Assembly: GCF_009708005.2 (NCBI RefSeq)
Contig: NZ_CP052757.1
Location: 3,410,001-3,474,000, forward strand
Origin: Cellulosimicrobium protaetiae
Lineage (GTDB): Bacteria > Actinomycetota > Actinomycetes > Actinomycetales > Cellulomonadaceae
Direction of reading: 5' to 3'
DNA: 64,000 bases
In this document: positions 9,245 through 17,703 of the stretch, piece after piece
Layout: each line of letters opens with the position of its first letter
Position numbering within the stretch: the first letter of the stretch is position 1
Notes under the pieces: model-generated
Database searches by the model: none
What the model was told of the DNA's origin: nothing
Seen by the model: the letters and a program-made list of their open reading frames with translations, nothing else
Program-made: the position numbers and the translations under genes

Positions 9245-9463
9245 GGCGGCACGTTCCTCGGGTCGGGGGTCGATCCGTGGACGAACGGGGTTCGTCGCAC
9301 GATCCCGAGGGTAGGCACGCGCGTCCGGCCCCGGCGGGCGGACACGCCGCACCCGGGTGCATCGATCGGTTGCTCGAGTCACCTGCCTGCGTCACCACGC
9401 CGGCGTGCGGCTCCGCGCGCGCCCCGCCCCGACCCCCTGCCCGCGGCGCGCAGAGGTCCGGCG

Positions 9464-10576
9464 TCAGTCGGCCGACTGCGCCCCGCGGCGCCAGCGGATG
9501 CCCGCCTCGATGAAGTCGTCGATGTCGCCGTCGAACACCGCCGACGGGTTGCCGACCTCGTGCTCGGTGCGCAGGTCCTTGACCATCTGGTACGGCTGGA
9601 GCACGTAGGAGCGCATCTGGTCGCCCCAGCTCGCCTTGATGTCGCCCGCGAGCTCCTTCTTCTTCGCGTTCTCCTCCTCCTGGCGCACGAGCAGCAGGCG
9701 GGACTGGAGGACGCGCAGCGCGGCGGCGCGGTTCTGGATCTGCGACTTCTCGTTCTGCATCGACACGACGATGCCCGTGGGGATGTGCGTCATGCGCACC
9801 GCGGAGTCCGTCGTGTTGACGGACTGCCCGCCCGGGCCCGAGGACCGGAAGACGTCGACCTTGATCTCCGACTCCGGGATCTCGATCGAGTCGGTCTGCT
9901 CGATGAGCGGGATGACCTCGACGGCGGCGAAGGAGGTCTGCCGGCGCCCCTGGTTGTCGAACGGCGAGATGCGCACGAGGCGGTGCGTGCCCGCCTCCAC
10001 CGACAGGTGGCCGAACGCGTAGGGCGCCTTCACCTCGAACGTGGCCGACTTGAGCCCCGCCTCCTCGGCGTACGACGTGTCGAGCACGGTGGTCGAGTAG
10101 CCGTGACGCTCCGCCCAGCGCAGGTACATGCGCAGCAGCATCTCGGCGAAGTCGGCCGCGTCCACGCCACCCGCGCCCGCGCGGATCGTCACGACGGCCT
10201 CACGGGCGTCGTACTCGCCGGCGAGGAGCGTGCGGACCTCGAGCAGGTCGAGGTCCTTGCGGATCGCCCCGACCTCCGTCTCCGCCTCGACGAGGGTGTC
10301 CTCGTCCTCCATCTCCTGGCCCATCTCGACCAGGGTCTCGACGTCGTCGATGCGCTGACCGAGCTTCTTCACCCGCTCCAGCTCCGACTGCGCCGCGGAG
10401 AGCGCCGACGTCACCTTCTGCGCGGCCTCCGGGTCGTCCCACAGGTCGGGGGCCGACGCCTTCTCCGAGAGGTCCGCGATCTTCGCGCGCAGCACCTCCG
10501 GGTCGCTCACGCTCTCGATGGACTCGAGCGTGCTGCGCAGCGCCTTGATCTCGGTCGGAAAGTCGATGGTGGCCAC
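9464..10576 (-). CDS. prfB: Peptide chain release factor 2
   Basis: 370 aa. The SPF tripeptide (204-206, [12 protein letters not shown]), specific for UGA/UAA recognition, and the GGQ motif (249-251, [15 protein letters not shown]), which triggers peptidyl-tRNA hydrolysis, are both present. The gene is one open frame from the N-terminal helical domain on, so the +1 programmed frameshift of enterobacterial prfB is absent. The start is ambiguous: GTG at 10576 (VATIDFP) is preferred by family length, with a TTG three codons upstream as alternative. It lies upstream of ftsE on the same strand, the usual actinobacterial order. Confidence 0.96.
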   Translation of the reverse strand: MATIDFPTEIKALRSTLESIESVSDPEVLRAKIADLSEKASAPDLWDDPEAAQKVTSALSAAQSELERVKKLGQRIDDVETLVEMGQEMEDEDTLVEAETEVGAIRKDLDLLEVRTLLAGEYDAREAVVTIRAGAGGVDAADFAEMLLRMYLRWAERHGYSTTVLDTSYAEEAGLKSATFEVKAPYAFGHLSVEAGTHRLVRISPFDNQGRRQTSFAAVEVIPLIEQTDSIEIPESEIKVDVFRSSGPGGQSVNTTDSAVRMTHIPTGIVVSMQNEKSQIQNRAAALRVLQSRLLLVRQEEENAKKKELAGDIKASWGDQMRSYVLQPYQMVKDLRTEHEVGNPSAVFDGDIDDFIEAGIRWRRGAQSAD

Positions 10577-10655
10577 GAGGTTCAAGGTTACGCGACACCG
10601 CGCGCGGTCCGCGCCGCCGGGCAGGGAGACCCCGTGCCCGACGGCGCGGCAGCAG

Positions 10656-11801
10656 TCAGCCCTTCGGCTGGCCCTTCGCGGCGGGCGAATCCGCGCCCGA
10701 CGGCGAGGGCTCGTCCCCGACCGCCTGCTGGCGTCCCTCGTCGCGTGCCTTGGCGAGCATCGCCTCGAGGCGCTGGCGACGACGACGACGGTCGTCACGG
10801 ACGCCGAGGACCAGGACGACGCCGATCGCGACGAGCAGGAGCTGCGGCCACGGGACCGCCCACGTCGTCACGGTGACCGTGACCGGCTCGAGCGACGCGT
10901 CCACCTGGTCGTCGTCCACGGTCGTCGGCGTCACGGTGATCGTCGACCGGACGGGACCGAGCGGCCACACGTTCGACGTCTCGACGCGCGAGCGTTGCGA
11001 GCCATCGGGCAGCACCTCGGGGATCGACGCGGCCGAGCGGTCCGTGGACAGCAGACCGAAGAACCCCGACGTCGCGACGTCGCCCTCGGCGCCGAGACGC
11101 ACGTTGCCGTCGTTCGCCACGTCGTAGGAGACCGTCAGGTCGCCCGCAGCGAACGGGTTCCACGACGGCGCGTAGGAGGCCTTGACGTTCTCGACGGAGA
11201 GGAGCGGCTGCACCTCACCCGTGACCCGCGTCGAGACGCGGAAGCCGACGCGGCTCTCCACGCCTACGCTCGTCCCGCCCTCGCCCCCGCCTTCGCCGGT
11301 GCTCTTCACCGTCGCGGCGATGCCGGCGACGTGGTCGCCGGGGGTGGCGTTGTCCGGCACGGCGACGGTGAACGGCACGACGACGGTCGCGTCGGGTGCC
11401 ACCTCGACCGAGTCCTGGACCTCGATCCAGGTCCCGGCCCCTGTCGACTCCCGGTCGGACGGCAGCATGTTGAACCGGCCCTTGGGGTTGATGTACCCGT
11501 CGGCAGCCTGGATCGAGAAGGTCACGGGAACGTCGCTGAAGTTCGACACGGCGAGGTGCTCGGACGCGGACGCCCCGGGGTCGAGGACCAGCTCGACGCG
11601 GGACCGTCCGTCCGGTCCGTCCGCGTCGGCGGGCTTGACCCCCCAGGTGATGACGTCCTCGGTGTCGAGCGGCAGGGGGCCGCTGGTCGCGGCGCCCGCC
11701 GGGAGCGCAGGCGCGAGGGTGGCGACGAGGGCCGCTCCCGCGGCGGCGAGCCAGCGGGCGGACCGGCGCGGTCGGTGGCTCAGGTGTGGTGCAGGGTTCA
11801 C
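10656..11801 (-). CDS. DUF916-like (WxL-associated) secreted membrane-anchored protein
   Basis: 381 aa. Signal peptide (basic RRSARW, hydrophobic core, ending AGAA), then a beta-rich extracellular region. The phrases [18 protein letters not shown] and [20 protein letters not shown] match the style of DUF916/WxL-interacting domains; a second Ig-like region follows (about 185-310). One membrane helix lies near 325-345, followed by a basic cytoplasmic tail. GTG at 11801 with GGAGAG upstream is preferred over an ATG 12 codons earlier. Together with the neighbouring WxL-like protein, 136 nt away on the same strand, it probably forms a cell-surface complex attached to the wall. The DUF916 assignment rests on pattern, not on a search. 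Confidence 0.75.
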   Translation of the reverse strand: MNPAPHLSHRPRRSARWLAAAGAALVATLAPALPAGAATSGPLPLDTEDVITWGVKPADADGPDGRSRVELVLDPGASASEHLAVSNFSDVPVTFSIQAADGYINPKGRFNMLPSDRESTGAGTWIEVQDSVEVAPDATVVVPFTVAVPDNATPGDHVAGIAATVKSTGEGGGEGGTSVGVESRVGFRVSTRVTGEVQPLLSVENVKASYAPSWNPFAAGDLTVSYDVANDGNVRLGAEGDVATSGFFGLLSTDRSAASIPEVLPDGSQRSRVETSNVWPLGPVRSTITVTPTTVDDDQVDASLEPVTVTVTTWAVPWPQLLLVAIGVVLVLGVRDDRRRRRQRLEAMLAKARDEGRQQAVGDEPSPSGADSPAAKGQPKG

Positions 11802-11937
11802 GCAGGTGCTCTCTCCGTACGACGGCGGGCCGCCCACCCGATCCGACCTGGAGCCGGACGAGTGGAGCGGCCCGCCGTGGACTGCTCGGTCGACGGTCGA
11901 CCGTGGCCGACCGTCAGGTCACGAGGACCGGGTGTGC

Positions 11938-12552
11938 TCAGTCCTCGAAGAGGGAGAGCGTGATGGTCGAGGAGTAGGCGCCGGCGGCGACGTCCTCGGC
12001 CGTGCGGAGCGTGAGGCCCGCGTTCGCGGTCCAGGAGCCCTCCGGGTTGACCTCGGCGGAGTCGAAGGCCGACACGAGGAGGTCCTGCTCGGCGAGGCCC
12101 TCGCCACCCTCGAGCTCGGGGTCGACGCCCTCGCCCGCCTCGACGAGGCCGCTCTCGCTCTCGCTGACGAGCGTCGGCGCCCAGCCGAGGTTCGTCGCCG
12201 CGATCGTGCCGGCGTCACCGGTGAAGTCCGAGGCGCTGCCCACGACGTACCAGAATGCGCCCTCGGCGACCTCGGTGCGCGTGTCGGTGACGGTGACGTC
12301 GGGCAGGGTGCCCGTGAACTCACGGGTGCCCTCGACGGTCGAGTCCTGCTCGGTGAGCGAGGTCGCGTTCGAAGCGACCGAGAGGGCGAGGTTGCCCGGC
12401 TCGACGTTCGACTCGATCTCGACCGAGACGTCGACGCCCTGGTCGTCGCCCACCTGGTCTGCGGAGGCAGCGGACGCGAGGGCGACCGTGCCGATGAGCA
12501 TCGCACCGAGGGCACCCCCGGCGACGAGCTTCTTCGTTGCTCGTGCGTTCAT
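11938..12552 (-). CDS. WxL-like secreted surface protein
   Basis: 204 aa. Signal peptide (MNARATKKLVAGG, hydrophobic core, cleavage after ASA near 31). The mature protein is acidic and beta-rich with no membrane anchor. Features resembling WxL domains are an aromatic pair in WYVVGSASDFTGDAGT, then LGWAPTL, and a C-terminal AGAYSSTITLSL strand, the hallmark ending of WxL and related wall-binding domains. The ATG at 12552 has GGAGAG at proper spacing; an in-frame ATG at 12567 overlaps that site. It has its own promoter upstream and probably binds peptidoglycan non-covalently alongside the DUF916-like partner. Family call is moderate. Confidence 0.7.
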   Translation of the reverse strand: MNARATKKLVAGGALGAMLIGTVALASAASADQVGDDQGVDVSVEIESNVEPGNLALSVASNATSLTEQDSTVEGTREFTGTLPDVTVTDTRTEVAEGAFWYVVGSASDFTGDAGTIAATNLGWAPTLVSESESGLVEAGEGVDPELEGGEGLAEQDLLVSAFDSAEVNPEGSWTANAGLTLRTAEDVAAGAYSSTITLSLFED

Positions 12553-12593
12553 GTTGTAGCTCTCCATCGTTGGAGTTGTTGTCGGACCGGATC

Positions 12594-12622
12594 ACCATAG
12601 CGGCGAACCTGGGGTTTTGACA
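12594..12622 (-). promoter_or_regulatory. Sigma70-type promoter for the WxL-like gene
   Basis: On the minus strand TGTCAA (-35) and TATGGT (-10) are separated by exactly 17 nt, placing a start site about 35 nt before the ATG. This is one of the few classical two-box promoters visible here, in a locally AT-rich gap. Strength unknown. Confidence 0.5.
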
Positions 12623-12741
12623 GGGTGGAACCAGAAGTGGCCATCCAAAGTTAAGAAAGTGAACAAAGGCACGGGAGCGTGCTCTCGCGTCGTTGCGAAC
12701 CGTCCTTTCCTGGATGCTCGTCGTCGAACAGCAACAGGTGC

Positions 12742-13236
12742 TCACCACGCCCTGGCACGTGACTCTGCACGCACGATGATGCCATCACTCCAGGCCTGGG
12801 TCACCCAGCTGATGAGTGCGGGTCGTGCCCGTGCCGCGAGGGCCACGGTGGCCGTACGACCGTCCGACGTCGACGCGTCGGTCACGACGACGTCGCGCAA
12901 CCCGGCGAGAGCCGCGGGGTTGCGGGCCAGATAGTCCTGGACGTCCGACCTGATCGTGGCGTCCGTGAGGCTGAGGACCGCACCGTCGACCGGTGCCTCG
13001 GCGGCGCCGTCGTAGAACGTCTCGTGCGTCATCGAGTCCGCCGCGGTGAGCGCGAGCGCGTCCGCGAGCTCGTACAGCCGTTTGCGTTCCAGGTGCACCT
13101 GGGTCGCGCTGACCACGACCGTGACGAGCAGCAGGGCGAACGCCACGAAGGCCGTCGTGAGCAGCATGATCCGACCATCCTCGCGGCCCTCGTGCCCACC
13201 CGCCGCTCGTCGCGGCGTCGTTCGCGCACGCGTCAC
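12742..13236 (-). CDS. TadG-like pilus assembly protein
   Basis: 164 aa, last gene of the Tad operon. The N-terminus carries EDGRIMLLTTAFVAFALLLVTVV, the TadG/RcpC-like helix seen at the start of putative Flp pilus assembly proteins, followed by a soluble part. GTG at 13236 overlaps the upstream TadE stop as GTGA. It is shorter than proteobacterial TadG and lacks a von Willebrand domain. It probably sits at the pilus base or tip as a minor pseudopilin-type subunit. Confidence 0.78.
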   Translation of the reverse strand: MTRARTTPRRAAGGHEGREDGRIMLLTTAFVAFALLLVTVVVSATQVHLERKRLYELADALALTAADSMTHETFYDGAAEAPVDGAVLSLTDATIRSDVQDYLARNPAALAGLRDVVVTDASTSDGRTATVALAARARPALISWVTQAWSDGIIVRAESRARAW

Positions 13237-13712
13237 GGTCGCCGCGCCGCGTACTCGTCGACCGACGCGACGTGCCGTGCCTCGACGGGGACGGCGAGCG
13301 GCACGGCGTCTCCCACGAACGCCGGCACGAACGGGAGCGGGACGTCCAGCCGCACCACTGCGCTCACCTCGCCCCCGGGCTCCAGGCACGGCGTCGCCGA
13401 GCACGCGACCGCCAGGCTGTCCGGCCCCGCGTCGAAACCCTGGTCGTCGAGGGCGAGCGCGACCGCCGCCCCGGCGAGCCGTGCGCCGTCGTCCGAGCTC
13501 GGCGCGGTGACGAACGCCCGCGCCGCCTCCCGCGACGCCCCCTCGACCGCGAACGTCGCCGCCTGCACCCGCCCCACGGTGAGCACGAGGTACATCACCG
13601 GCAGCAGGAGGACGAGCGCGACGCCCAGGAACTCGACGACCGCGCTCCCCCGCTCCGCTCCCGGCGTGGCCCCGATGAGCCGTGCGAGCACCGCCCGCGG
13701 GCCCCTGGTCAC
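13233..13712 (-). CDS. TadE-like minor pilin
   Basis: 159 aa. The prepilin-like segment ERGSAVVEFLGVALVLLLPVMY (about 20-41) has Glu at position +5 after the glycine, as in TadE pseudopilins. The remaining extracellular part has a Cys pair (VACSATPC). GTG at 13712 overlaps the preceding stop as GTGA. Expected to be processed by a prepilin peptidase, which is not encoded in this window. Confidence 0.85.
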   Translation of the reverse strand: MTRGPRAVLARLIGATPGAERGSAVVEFLGVALVLLLPVMYLVLTVGRVQAATFAVEGASREAARAFVTAPSSDDGARLAGAAVALALDDQGFDAGPDSLAVACSATPCLEPGGEVSAVVRLDVPLPFVPAFVGDAVPLAVPVEARHVASVDEYAARRP

Positions 13713-14116
13713 GGCGCCTTCTCGAGGGCGTGGCCGTCGACCGTCACACCGCCGGCCGGTCCCAGCAGGCCGACGACCGGGAGAGGCGCCGACACCGTGA
13801 CCTCGACGACCGGGAGCCCGTCCACGACGACCTGCCGCGCGACGACGTCCTCGGCGTACCGTGGCGAGAGCGCCGCCCCGATCAGTGAGCGGGTCCGCGC
13901 CACGCCGTCCTGCGGGCCGCGGTCCGCGCGACCCGCGACCCGCGCCCCTTCGGCGGCGCAGTCCACGAGGGTCGCACGGACGTGGACCGCGAGCGCGACC
14001 TGGACCACCCCGAGGAACAGGACGAGGACCAGGACCGACACGAGCGTGAAGTCGACGACGGCCGACCCCCGCTCGGTCTCGTCGCCGACCCCCTCAGGAG
14101 CAGCACGACACGCCAC
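13709..14116 (-). CDS. TadE-like minor pilin (second copy)
   Basis: 135 aa. Prepilin-like ERGSAVVDFTLVSVLVLVLFLG has Asp rather than Glu at the +5 position, a conservative change. A VDCAAEGARVAG helix and a short extracellular beta part follow. GTG at 14116 lies 1 nt after the previous stop, and its own stop overlaps the next gene. It is paralogous to the 159-aa TadE downstream. Confidence 0.83.
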   Translation of the reverse strand: MACRAAPEGVGDETERGSAVVDFTLVSVLVLVLFLGVVQVALAVHVRATLVDCAAEGARVAGRADRGPQDGVARTRSLIGAALSPRYAEDVVARQVVVDGLPVVEVTVSAPLPVVGLLGPAGGVTVDGHALEKAP

Positions 14117-14117
14117 G

Positions 14118-14333
14118 TCAGGGCGCGCCGACGCTCGAGATCGCGTCGCTGAAGGCCCGCGTGAGCGCCGGCCCGGCGACCGCCCACAACGCGATGACGA
14201 GGCCCGCCGTCATGAGCGTGATGAGGACCCAGCCCGGGACGTCCCCCCGCTCCGGGGCTCCACCCGCGAGCCTCCCCCACGCACTCCGCGCCGCTCCGCG
14301 CACCGTCGTCGTCCACCGAACCCACCCCTGCAT
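14118..14333 (-). CDS. Short Flp-like pilin or Tad-associated membrane peptide
   Basis: 71 aa. The ATG at 14333 has a strong GGAGAGGGAG upstream, excluding the longer frame. After a basic N-terminus, ERGDVPGWVLITLMTAGLVIALWAVAGPAL gives a single helix placed as in Flp pilins after a Gly. However, the usual Glu+5/Tyr+6 of Flp is missing (DVPGW instead). Its position between tadC and tadE is where the major pilin often sits. It may be the major pilin or a dedicated assembly peptide. Confidence 0.65.
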   Translation of the reverse strand: MQGWVRWTTTVRGAARSAWGRLAGGAPERGDVPGWVLITLMTAGLVIALWAVAGPALTRAFSDAISSVGAP

Positions 14334-14420
14334 GGTCTCCCTCTCCGTCCGTCCTGCCGTACCTGTGTTCGTCGTACCGTGCGTCGGGCACCCTGCCCAC
14401 GGCGAGCATGACCTCACCGC

Positions 14421-15359
14421 TCAGAACCCGAGCCGGAGGGTCGCCAGCGACGGGTAGACCGCGAAGACCACCGTCACCGGCAGGATGAGGAAGACGACCG
14501 GGACCATCATCGCCACCTCCTTCTTTCCCCCCACCTCCATGAGCGCGCGACGCCCGGACTCCCGGACGTCCTGCGCCTGCGCTCGCAGCACCTCGGCGAG
14601 CGGAGTCCCTCGTTCGACCGCGACCGCGACGCCCTCGGCGAACCTCGTGAGGCTCGGCAGCCCCGTCCTGTCGGCGAGCTGCTCGAGAGCGCGCGCGAGC
14701 GGCGTCCCGGCGCGCACCGACGCCAGGGTCGCGCGCAGCTCGCCCGACAGCTCACCGTGCGCCGTCGTGGCGACCCGCTCGAGTGCTGCGACCGGACCCT
14801 CGCCGGCGTTCACCGCCAGGGCGAGGAGCTCGGCGACCGTCGGGAACTCGGCGAGCATCCGGTCCTCGCGGCGCCGCACGGCGCGCGACAGCAGGTGGTC
14901 GCACACGACGACCCCGCCCACGCCGCACACGAGCGCGAGGAGGACGAGCGAGACGACGGCGGAGCCGCGCGTCGCGGCGAGCACGACCGCCGCGAGCGTG
15001 CCGACGGCGAGCCCGACGACGCCCCAGACGAGCTGGCGCGCACGGAACTGCTCCACGCTCTGGGGCCAGCCGGCGCGGTCGAGGCGGCGGCGCACGTCGG
15101 CGGTCGTGGACCCGAAGCGCTCCAGGGCCCGCCCGGCGTCCACGAGCAGCGGGGCGACGAGACGCTCGACCGTCGGGAACGGCGTCCGGGTCGGCTGGTC
15201 GCGCAGCAGCACCGACGTCCGGTCCTGGGTGCGCAGGTACGGGGCGAGCCGCTCGTCGAGACGGATCGCGCGGTGGCGCACGCCGGACAGGACGAGGAGC
15301 ATCCCGAGGCCACCCAGGGCCCCGATCACCGCACCCGGCAAGGACACGTCGACGGTCAT
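14421..15359 (-). CDS. tadC: TadC-like type II/IV secretion F-domain protein
   Basis: 312 aa. There is an N-terminal helix, a cytoplasmic region, two central helices (LVWGVVGLAVGTLAAVVLAA and VVSLVLLALVCGVGGVVV), a T2SF cytoplasmic domain (RMLAEFPTVAELLALAVNAGEGP, RTGLPSLTRFAEGVAVAVERGTPL) and a C-terminal helix (VPVVFLILPVTVVFAV). TadB and TadC form the inner-membrane platform driven by TadA. The ATG at 15359 overlaps the tadB stop as ATGA. Confidence 0.9.
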   Translation of the reverse strand: MTVDVSLPGAVIGALGGLGMLLVLSGVRHRAIRLDERLAPYLRTQDRTSVLLRDQPTRTPFPTVERLVAPLLVDAGRALERFGSTTADVRRRLDRAGWPQSVEQFRARQLVWGVVGLAVGTLAAVVLAATRGSAVVSLVLLALVCGVGGVVVCDHLLSRAVRRREDRMLAEFPTVAELLALAVNAGEGPVAALERVATTAHGELSGELRATLASVRAGTPLARALEQLADRTGLPSLTRFAEGVAVAVERGTPLAEVLRAQAQDVRESGRRALMEVGGKKEVAMMVPVVFLILPVTVVFAVYPSLATLRLGF

Positions 15360-16216
15360 CGCAGGACCCGCTCCTCCTCGGGCAGCCGCCCGATCCGCAG
15401 CATGAGCCGGTACGCGGCGACCGAGCACGCCGCGCCCGCGCCGAGGACCAGGGCCCCCGTCAAGGAGTTGTACGCCGCCGCCGTCTCCGGTCGTGTCGCC
15501 AGGAACCCGAGGACGACCCACGGGCCCGCCACGGCGAGCCGCGCGCCGTTGACGGTCCACGACTGGCGCGCCTCCAGCTCGCCCCGCGTGCGGGCGTCCT
15601 CCCGCAGGAACGTCGAGAGGGTGCGCAGGAGCCGCCCCAGGTCCGTCCCGCCCACGTCCCGCGTCAGGCGCAGGGCCTCGACGATCCGGTCCGCGACCGG
15701 GTCCGCGAGCCGTTCCTTGAGCCGGTCGAGGCAGTCGCCGAAGCGGCCGGACGCCCGGTAGTCGTGCGCGAACCGGGTGAAGGGATCCCTCAGCTCGACC
15801 GGGCCGCGCTCGCCGAGCTGGCCGACCGCCTCGGGCAACGGGAGCCCGGCACGCACCCCGGAGGCGAGGTGGTCGAGCACCTCGGGCCAGGCGTCTCGCA
15901 ACCGTGCCCGGCGCCGCCGGGCGCGGGAGTGCACGAGCAAGGTGGGCGCCAAGGCGGCGATGGCGGCGAAGCACGTCGCGATCGTCACGGACCGGACGAG
16001 GACGGCGGAGACGAGGAGCACCACGACCCCGACACCCGCGCTGGTCGCCACCAGCGCTCCCGGCGAGACGGACGGCGCACCCGCCTGGACGAGCAGGTCC
16101 TGCGTGCGCACGACCCAGCCGTCCGCCCGGCGTTCTCGCGGCGGACCCGGGACCCAGAACGACCACCAGACGCAGAAGAGACCGGCTCCCAGCAGGAAGC
16201 CCACGACGACGCCCAC
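15356..16216 (-). CDS. tadB: TadB-like type II/IV secretion F-domain protein
   Basis: 286 aa. Two N-terminal hydrophobic regions are followed by the GspF/TadB cytoplasmic domain (RDAWPEVLDHLASGVRAGLPLPEA, DCLDRLKERLADPVADRIVEALRL) and a C-terminal helical pair. The GTG at 16216 directly abuts the tadA stop. It pairs with TadC as pilus platform. Confidence 0.9.
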   Translation of the reverse strand: MGVVVGFLLGAGLFCVWWSFWVPGPPRERRADGWVVRTQDLLVQAGAPSVSPGALVATSAGVGVVVLLVSAVLVRSVTIATCFAAIAALAPTLLVHSRARRRRARLRDAWPEVLDHLASGVRAGLPLPEAVGQLGERGPVELRDPFTRFAHDYRASGRFGDCLDRLKERLADPVADRIVEALRLTRDVGGTDLGRLLRTLSTFLREDARTRGELEARQSWTVNGARLAVAGPWVVLGFLATRPETAAAYNSLTGALVLGAGAACSVAAYRLMLRIGRLPEEERVLR

Positions 16217-17503
16217 TCAGACCGCCCCCGTCCACGCCGTGGTTCCCGGCGACGGCACGGGCTGGGAGCCAGCGTGGCGGAGCACCGCCGCCAGGTCGAT
16301 CCCGGCGCGCGCGAACCTCTCCGCGCGCGGCGGGAAGCCGTCGGCCCGGACGAGGTGGTCACCGGTTCGGACGAAGATCTCTGCAGCCTCGACCACTCCC
16401 TGCTCGACCCGTCCGGTGACGCCGAGGATCTCTCGGACGACGCGCTGCCCGGCGGCGTCGACCCCCAGGTGCACGACCAGGTCGATCGCCGACGCGACGG
16501 TCGGGACGACGAACCGGTCCGACACGTTCTCGCCCGCGAGCAGCGGCAACGTGCACATCTTGGTGATCGCCTCGCGGGCCGAGTTCGCGTGGATCGTGCA
16601 CATGCCGGGAACGCCGGCGTTGAGCGCGATCAGGAGGTCGAGGCTCTCCGCCTCGCGCACCTCGCCGATGACGATCCGGTCCGGGCGCATGCGCAGCGCC
16701 TCCTTGACGAGGCGGCGCAGGGGGATCTCGCCGGTTCCCTCGAGGCTCGGCTGACGGCATTGCATGGAGACGACGTCCCGCACGGCGAACCGGAGCTCGA
16801 ACACCTCCTCGCACGTGACCACGCGCTGGGTGGGCGGGACGGAGCCCGCGAGCGCGTTGAGCATCGTCGTCTTGCCCGCCTGCGTCGCGCCCGCGACGAG
16901 GACGTTGAGACCGGCGCGGACCGAGGCGTCGAGGAAGACCGCTGCCTGCGGGGTGAGCGACCCGAGGCGGACGAGGTCGTCGAGGTGCGCAGCGCGGACG
17001 ACGTGCTTGCGGATGTTGACGGCCCACTCGCTGCGCGTGACGTCGGGGATCACGACGTGCAGCCGCTCGCCGCCGGGGAGCGAGGCGTCGACGAACGGGC
17101 TCGACAGGTCGAGCCGGCGGCCGGACGAGCGGAGCATCTGCTCGACGAGGTCGCGCACCTGCTCGGCGGTGAGGATCGTCGTCGTGAGCTCCGACCGCCC
17201 ACCCCGTGCGACGAACACCTGGGAGGGCGCGTTGATCCAGATCTCCTCGATCTCGGGGTCGTCGAGGTAGGGCTGGAGCGGCCCGAGCCCGGCGACGGCG
17301 TCGACCACGGCGCGACCGGCCGCGGTCGGGTCGGCGAGCGGCGCGACGGCCCCGAGCGCACTGCGCGTCTCGTAGTCGGCGACGGCGTCGCGCACCAGCT
17401 GGTCGACGGCCGCCCGGTCCCGCACCGGGTCGACCCCGCGCCGCCGGACGAGCTCGCGCACCTCGCCCTCGAGCACGCCGACGGCGTGCGTGTCCGCAGA
17501 CAT
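16217..17503 (-). CDS. tadA: TadA/CpaF pilus assembly ATPase
   Basis: 428 aa. An N-terminal helical domain precedes the VirB11/PilT-like ATPase. Walker A is GATQAGKT, then the Asp box (CEEVFELRF), Walker B region (RPDRIVIGEVREAESLDLLIALNAG) and a His box (MCTIHANSARE). It powers Flp pilus extension or secretion. The ATG at 17503 is preferred because a GGGGG-type site lies 10 nt upstream; the ATG at 17512 is too close to it. First gene of a tight tadA-tadB-tadC-flp-tadE-tadE-tadG operon. A TACCCT hexamer near 17564-17569 (minus) may be its -10. Confidence 0.93.
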   Translation of the reverse strand: MSADTHAVGVLEGEVRELVRRRGVDPVRDRAAVDQLVRDAVADYETRSALGAVAPLADPTAAGRAVVDAVAGLGPLQPYLDDPEIEEIWINAPSQVFVARGGRSELTTTILTAEQVRDLVEQMLRSSGRRLDLSSPFVDASLPGGERLHVVIPDVTRSEWAVNIRKHVVRAAHLDDLVRLGSLTPQAAVFLDASVRAGLNVLVAGATQAGKTTMLNALAGSVPPTQRVVTCEEVFELRFAVRDVVSMQCRQPSLEGTGEIPLRRLVKEALRMRPDRIVIGEVREAESLDLLIALNAGVPGMCTIHANSAREAITKMCTLPLLAGENVSDRFVVPTVASAIDLVVHLGVDAAGQRVVREILGVTGRVEQGVVEAAEIFVRTGDHLVRADGFPPRAERFARAGIDLAAVLRHAGSQPVPSPGTTAWTGAV

Positions 17504-17691
17504 CTCGAGCATTCCCCCTGCTCAGTCGGCCGGCTGCCGCGCCGGTCCCGAAGATCTGTCCGAGAGGGTAGGGCATCGGCGCCCGCCCGGGAACCTCCCC
17601 TGTGGACGACCGGGCGGGGCCTCCCGGATTCCCGGGCGAGATCCGGGTCGGCCCGGCCGGCGTCGTCCCACATCGTGGGCGCGGACCCGGC

Positions 17692-17697
17692 TAGGGT
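17692..17697 (+). promoter_or_regulatory. -10 box of a leaderless promoter (aminotransferase)
   Basis: TAGGGT, 6 nt before the ATG at 17704, with no ribosome-binding site. Confidence 0.5.
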
Positions 17698-17703
17698 CGG
17701 GGC

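Noticed and set aside
9464-10576. Programmed frameshift in prfB
   Set aside because: The frame is continuous from the N-terminal domain to the stop with no in-frame UGA or slippery CUU-U.
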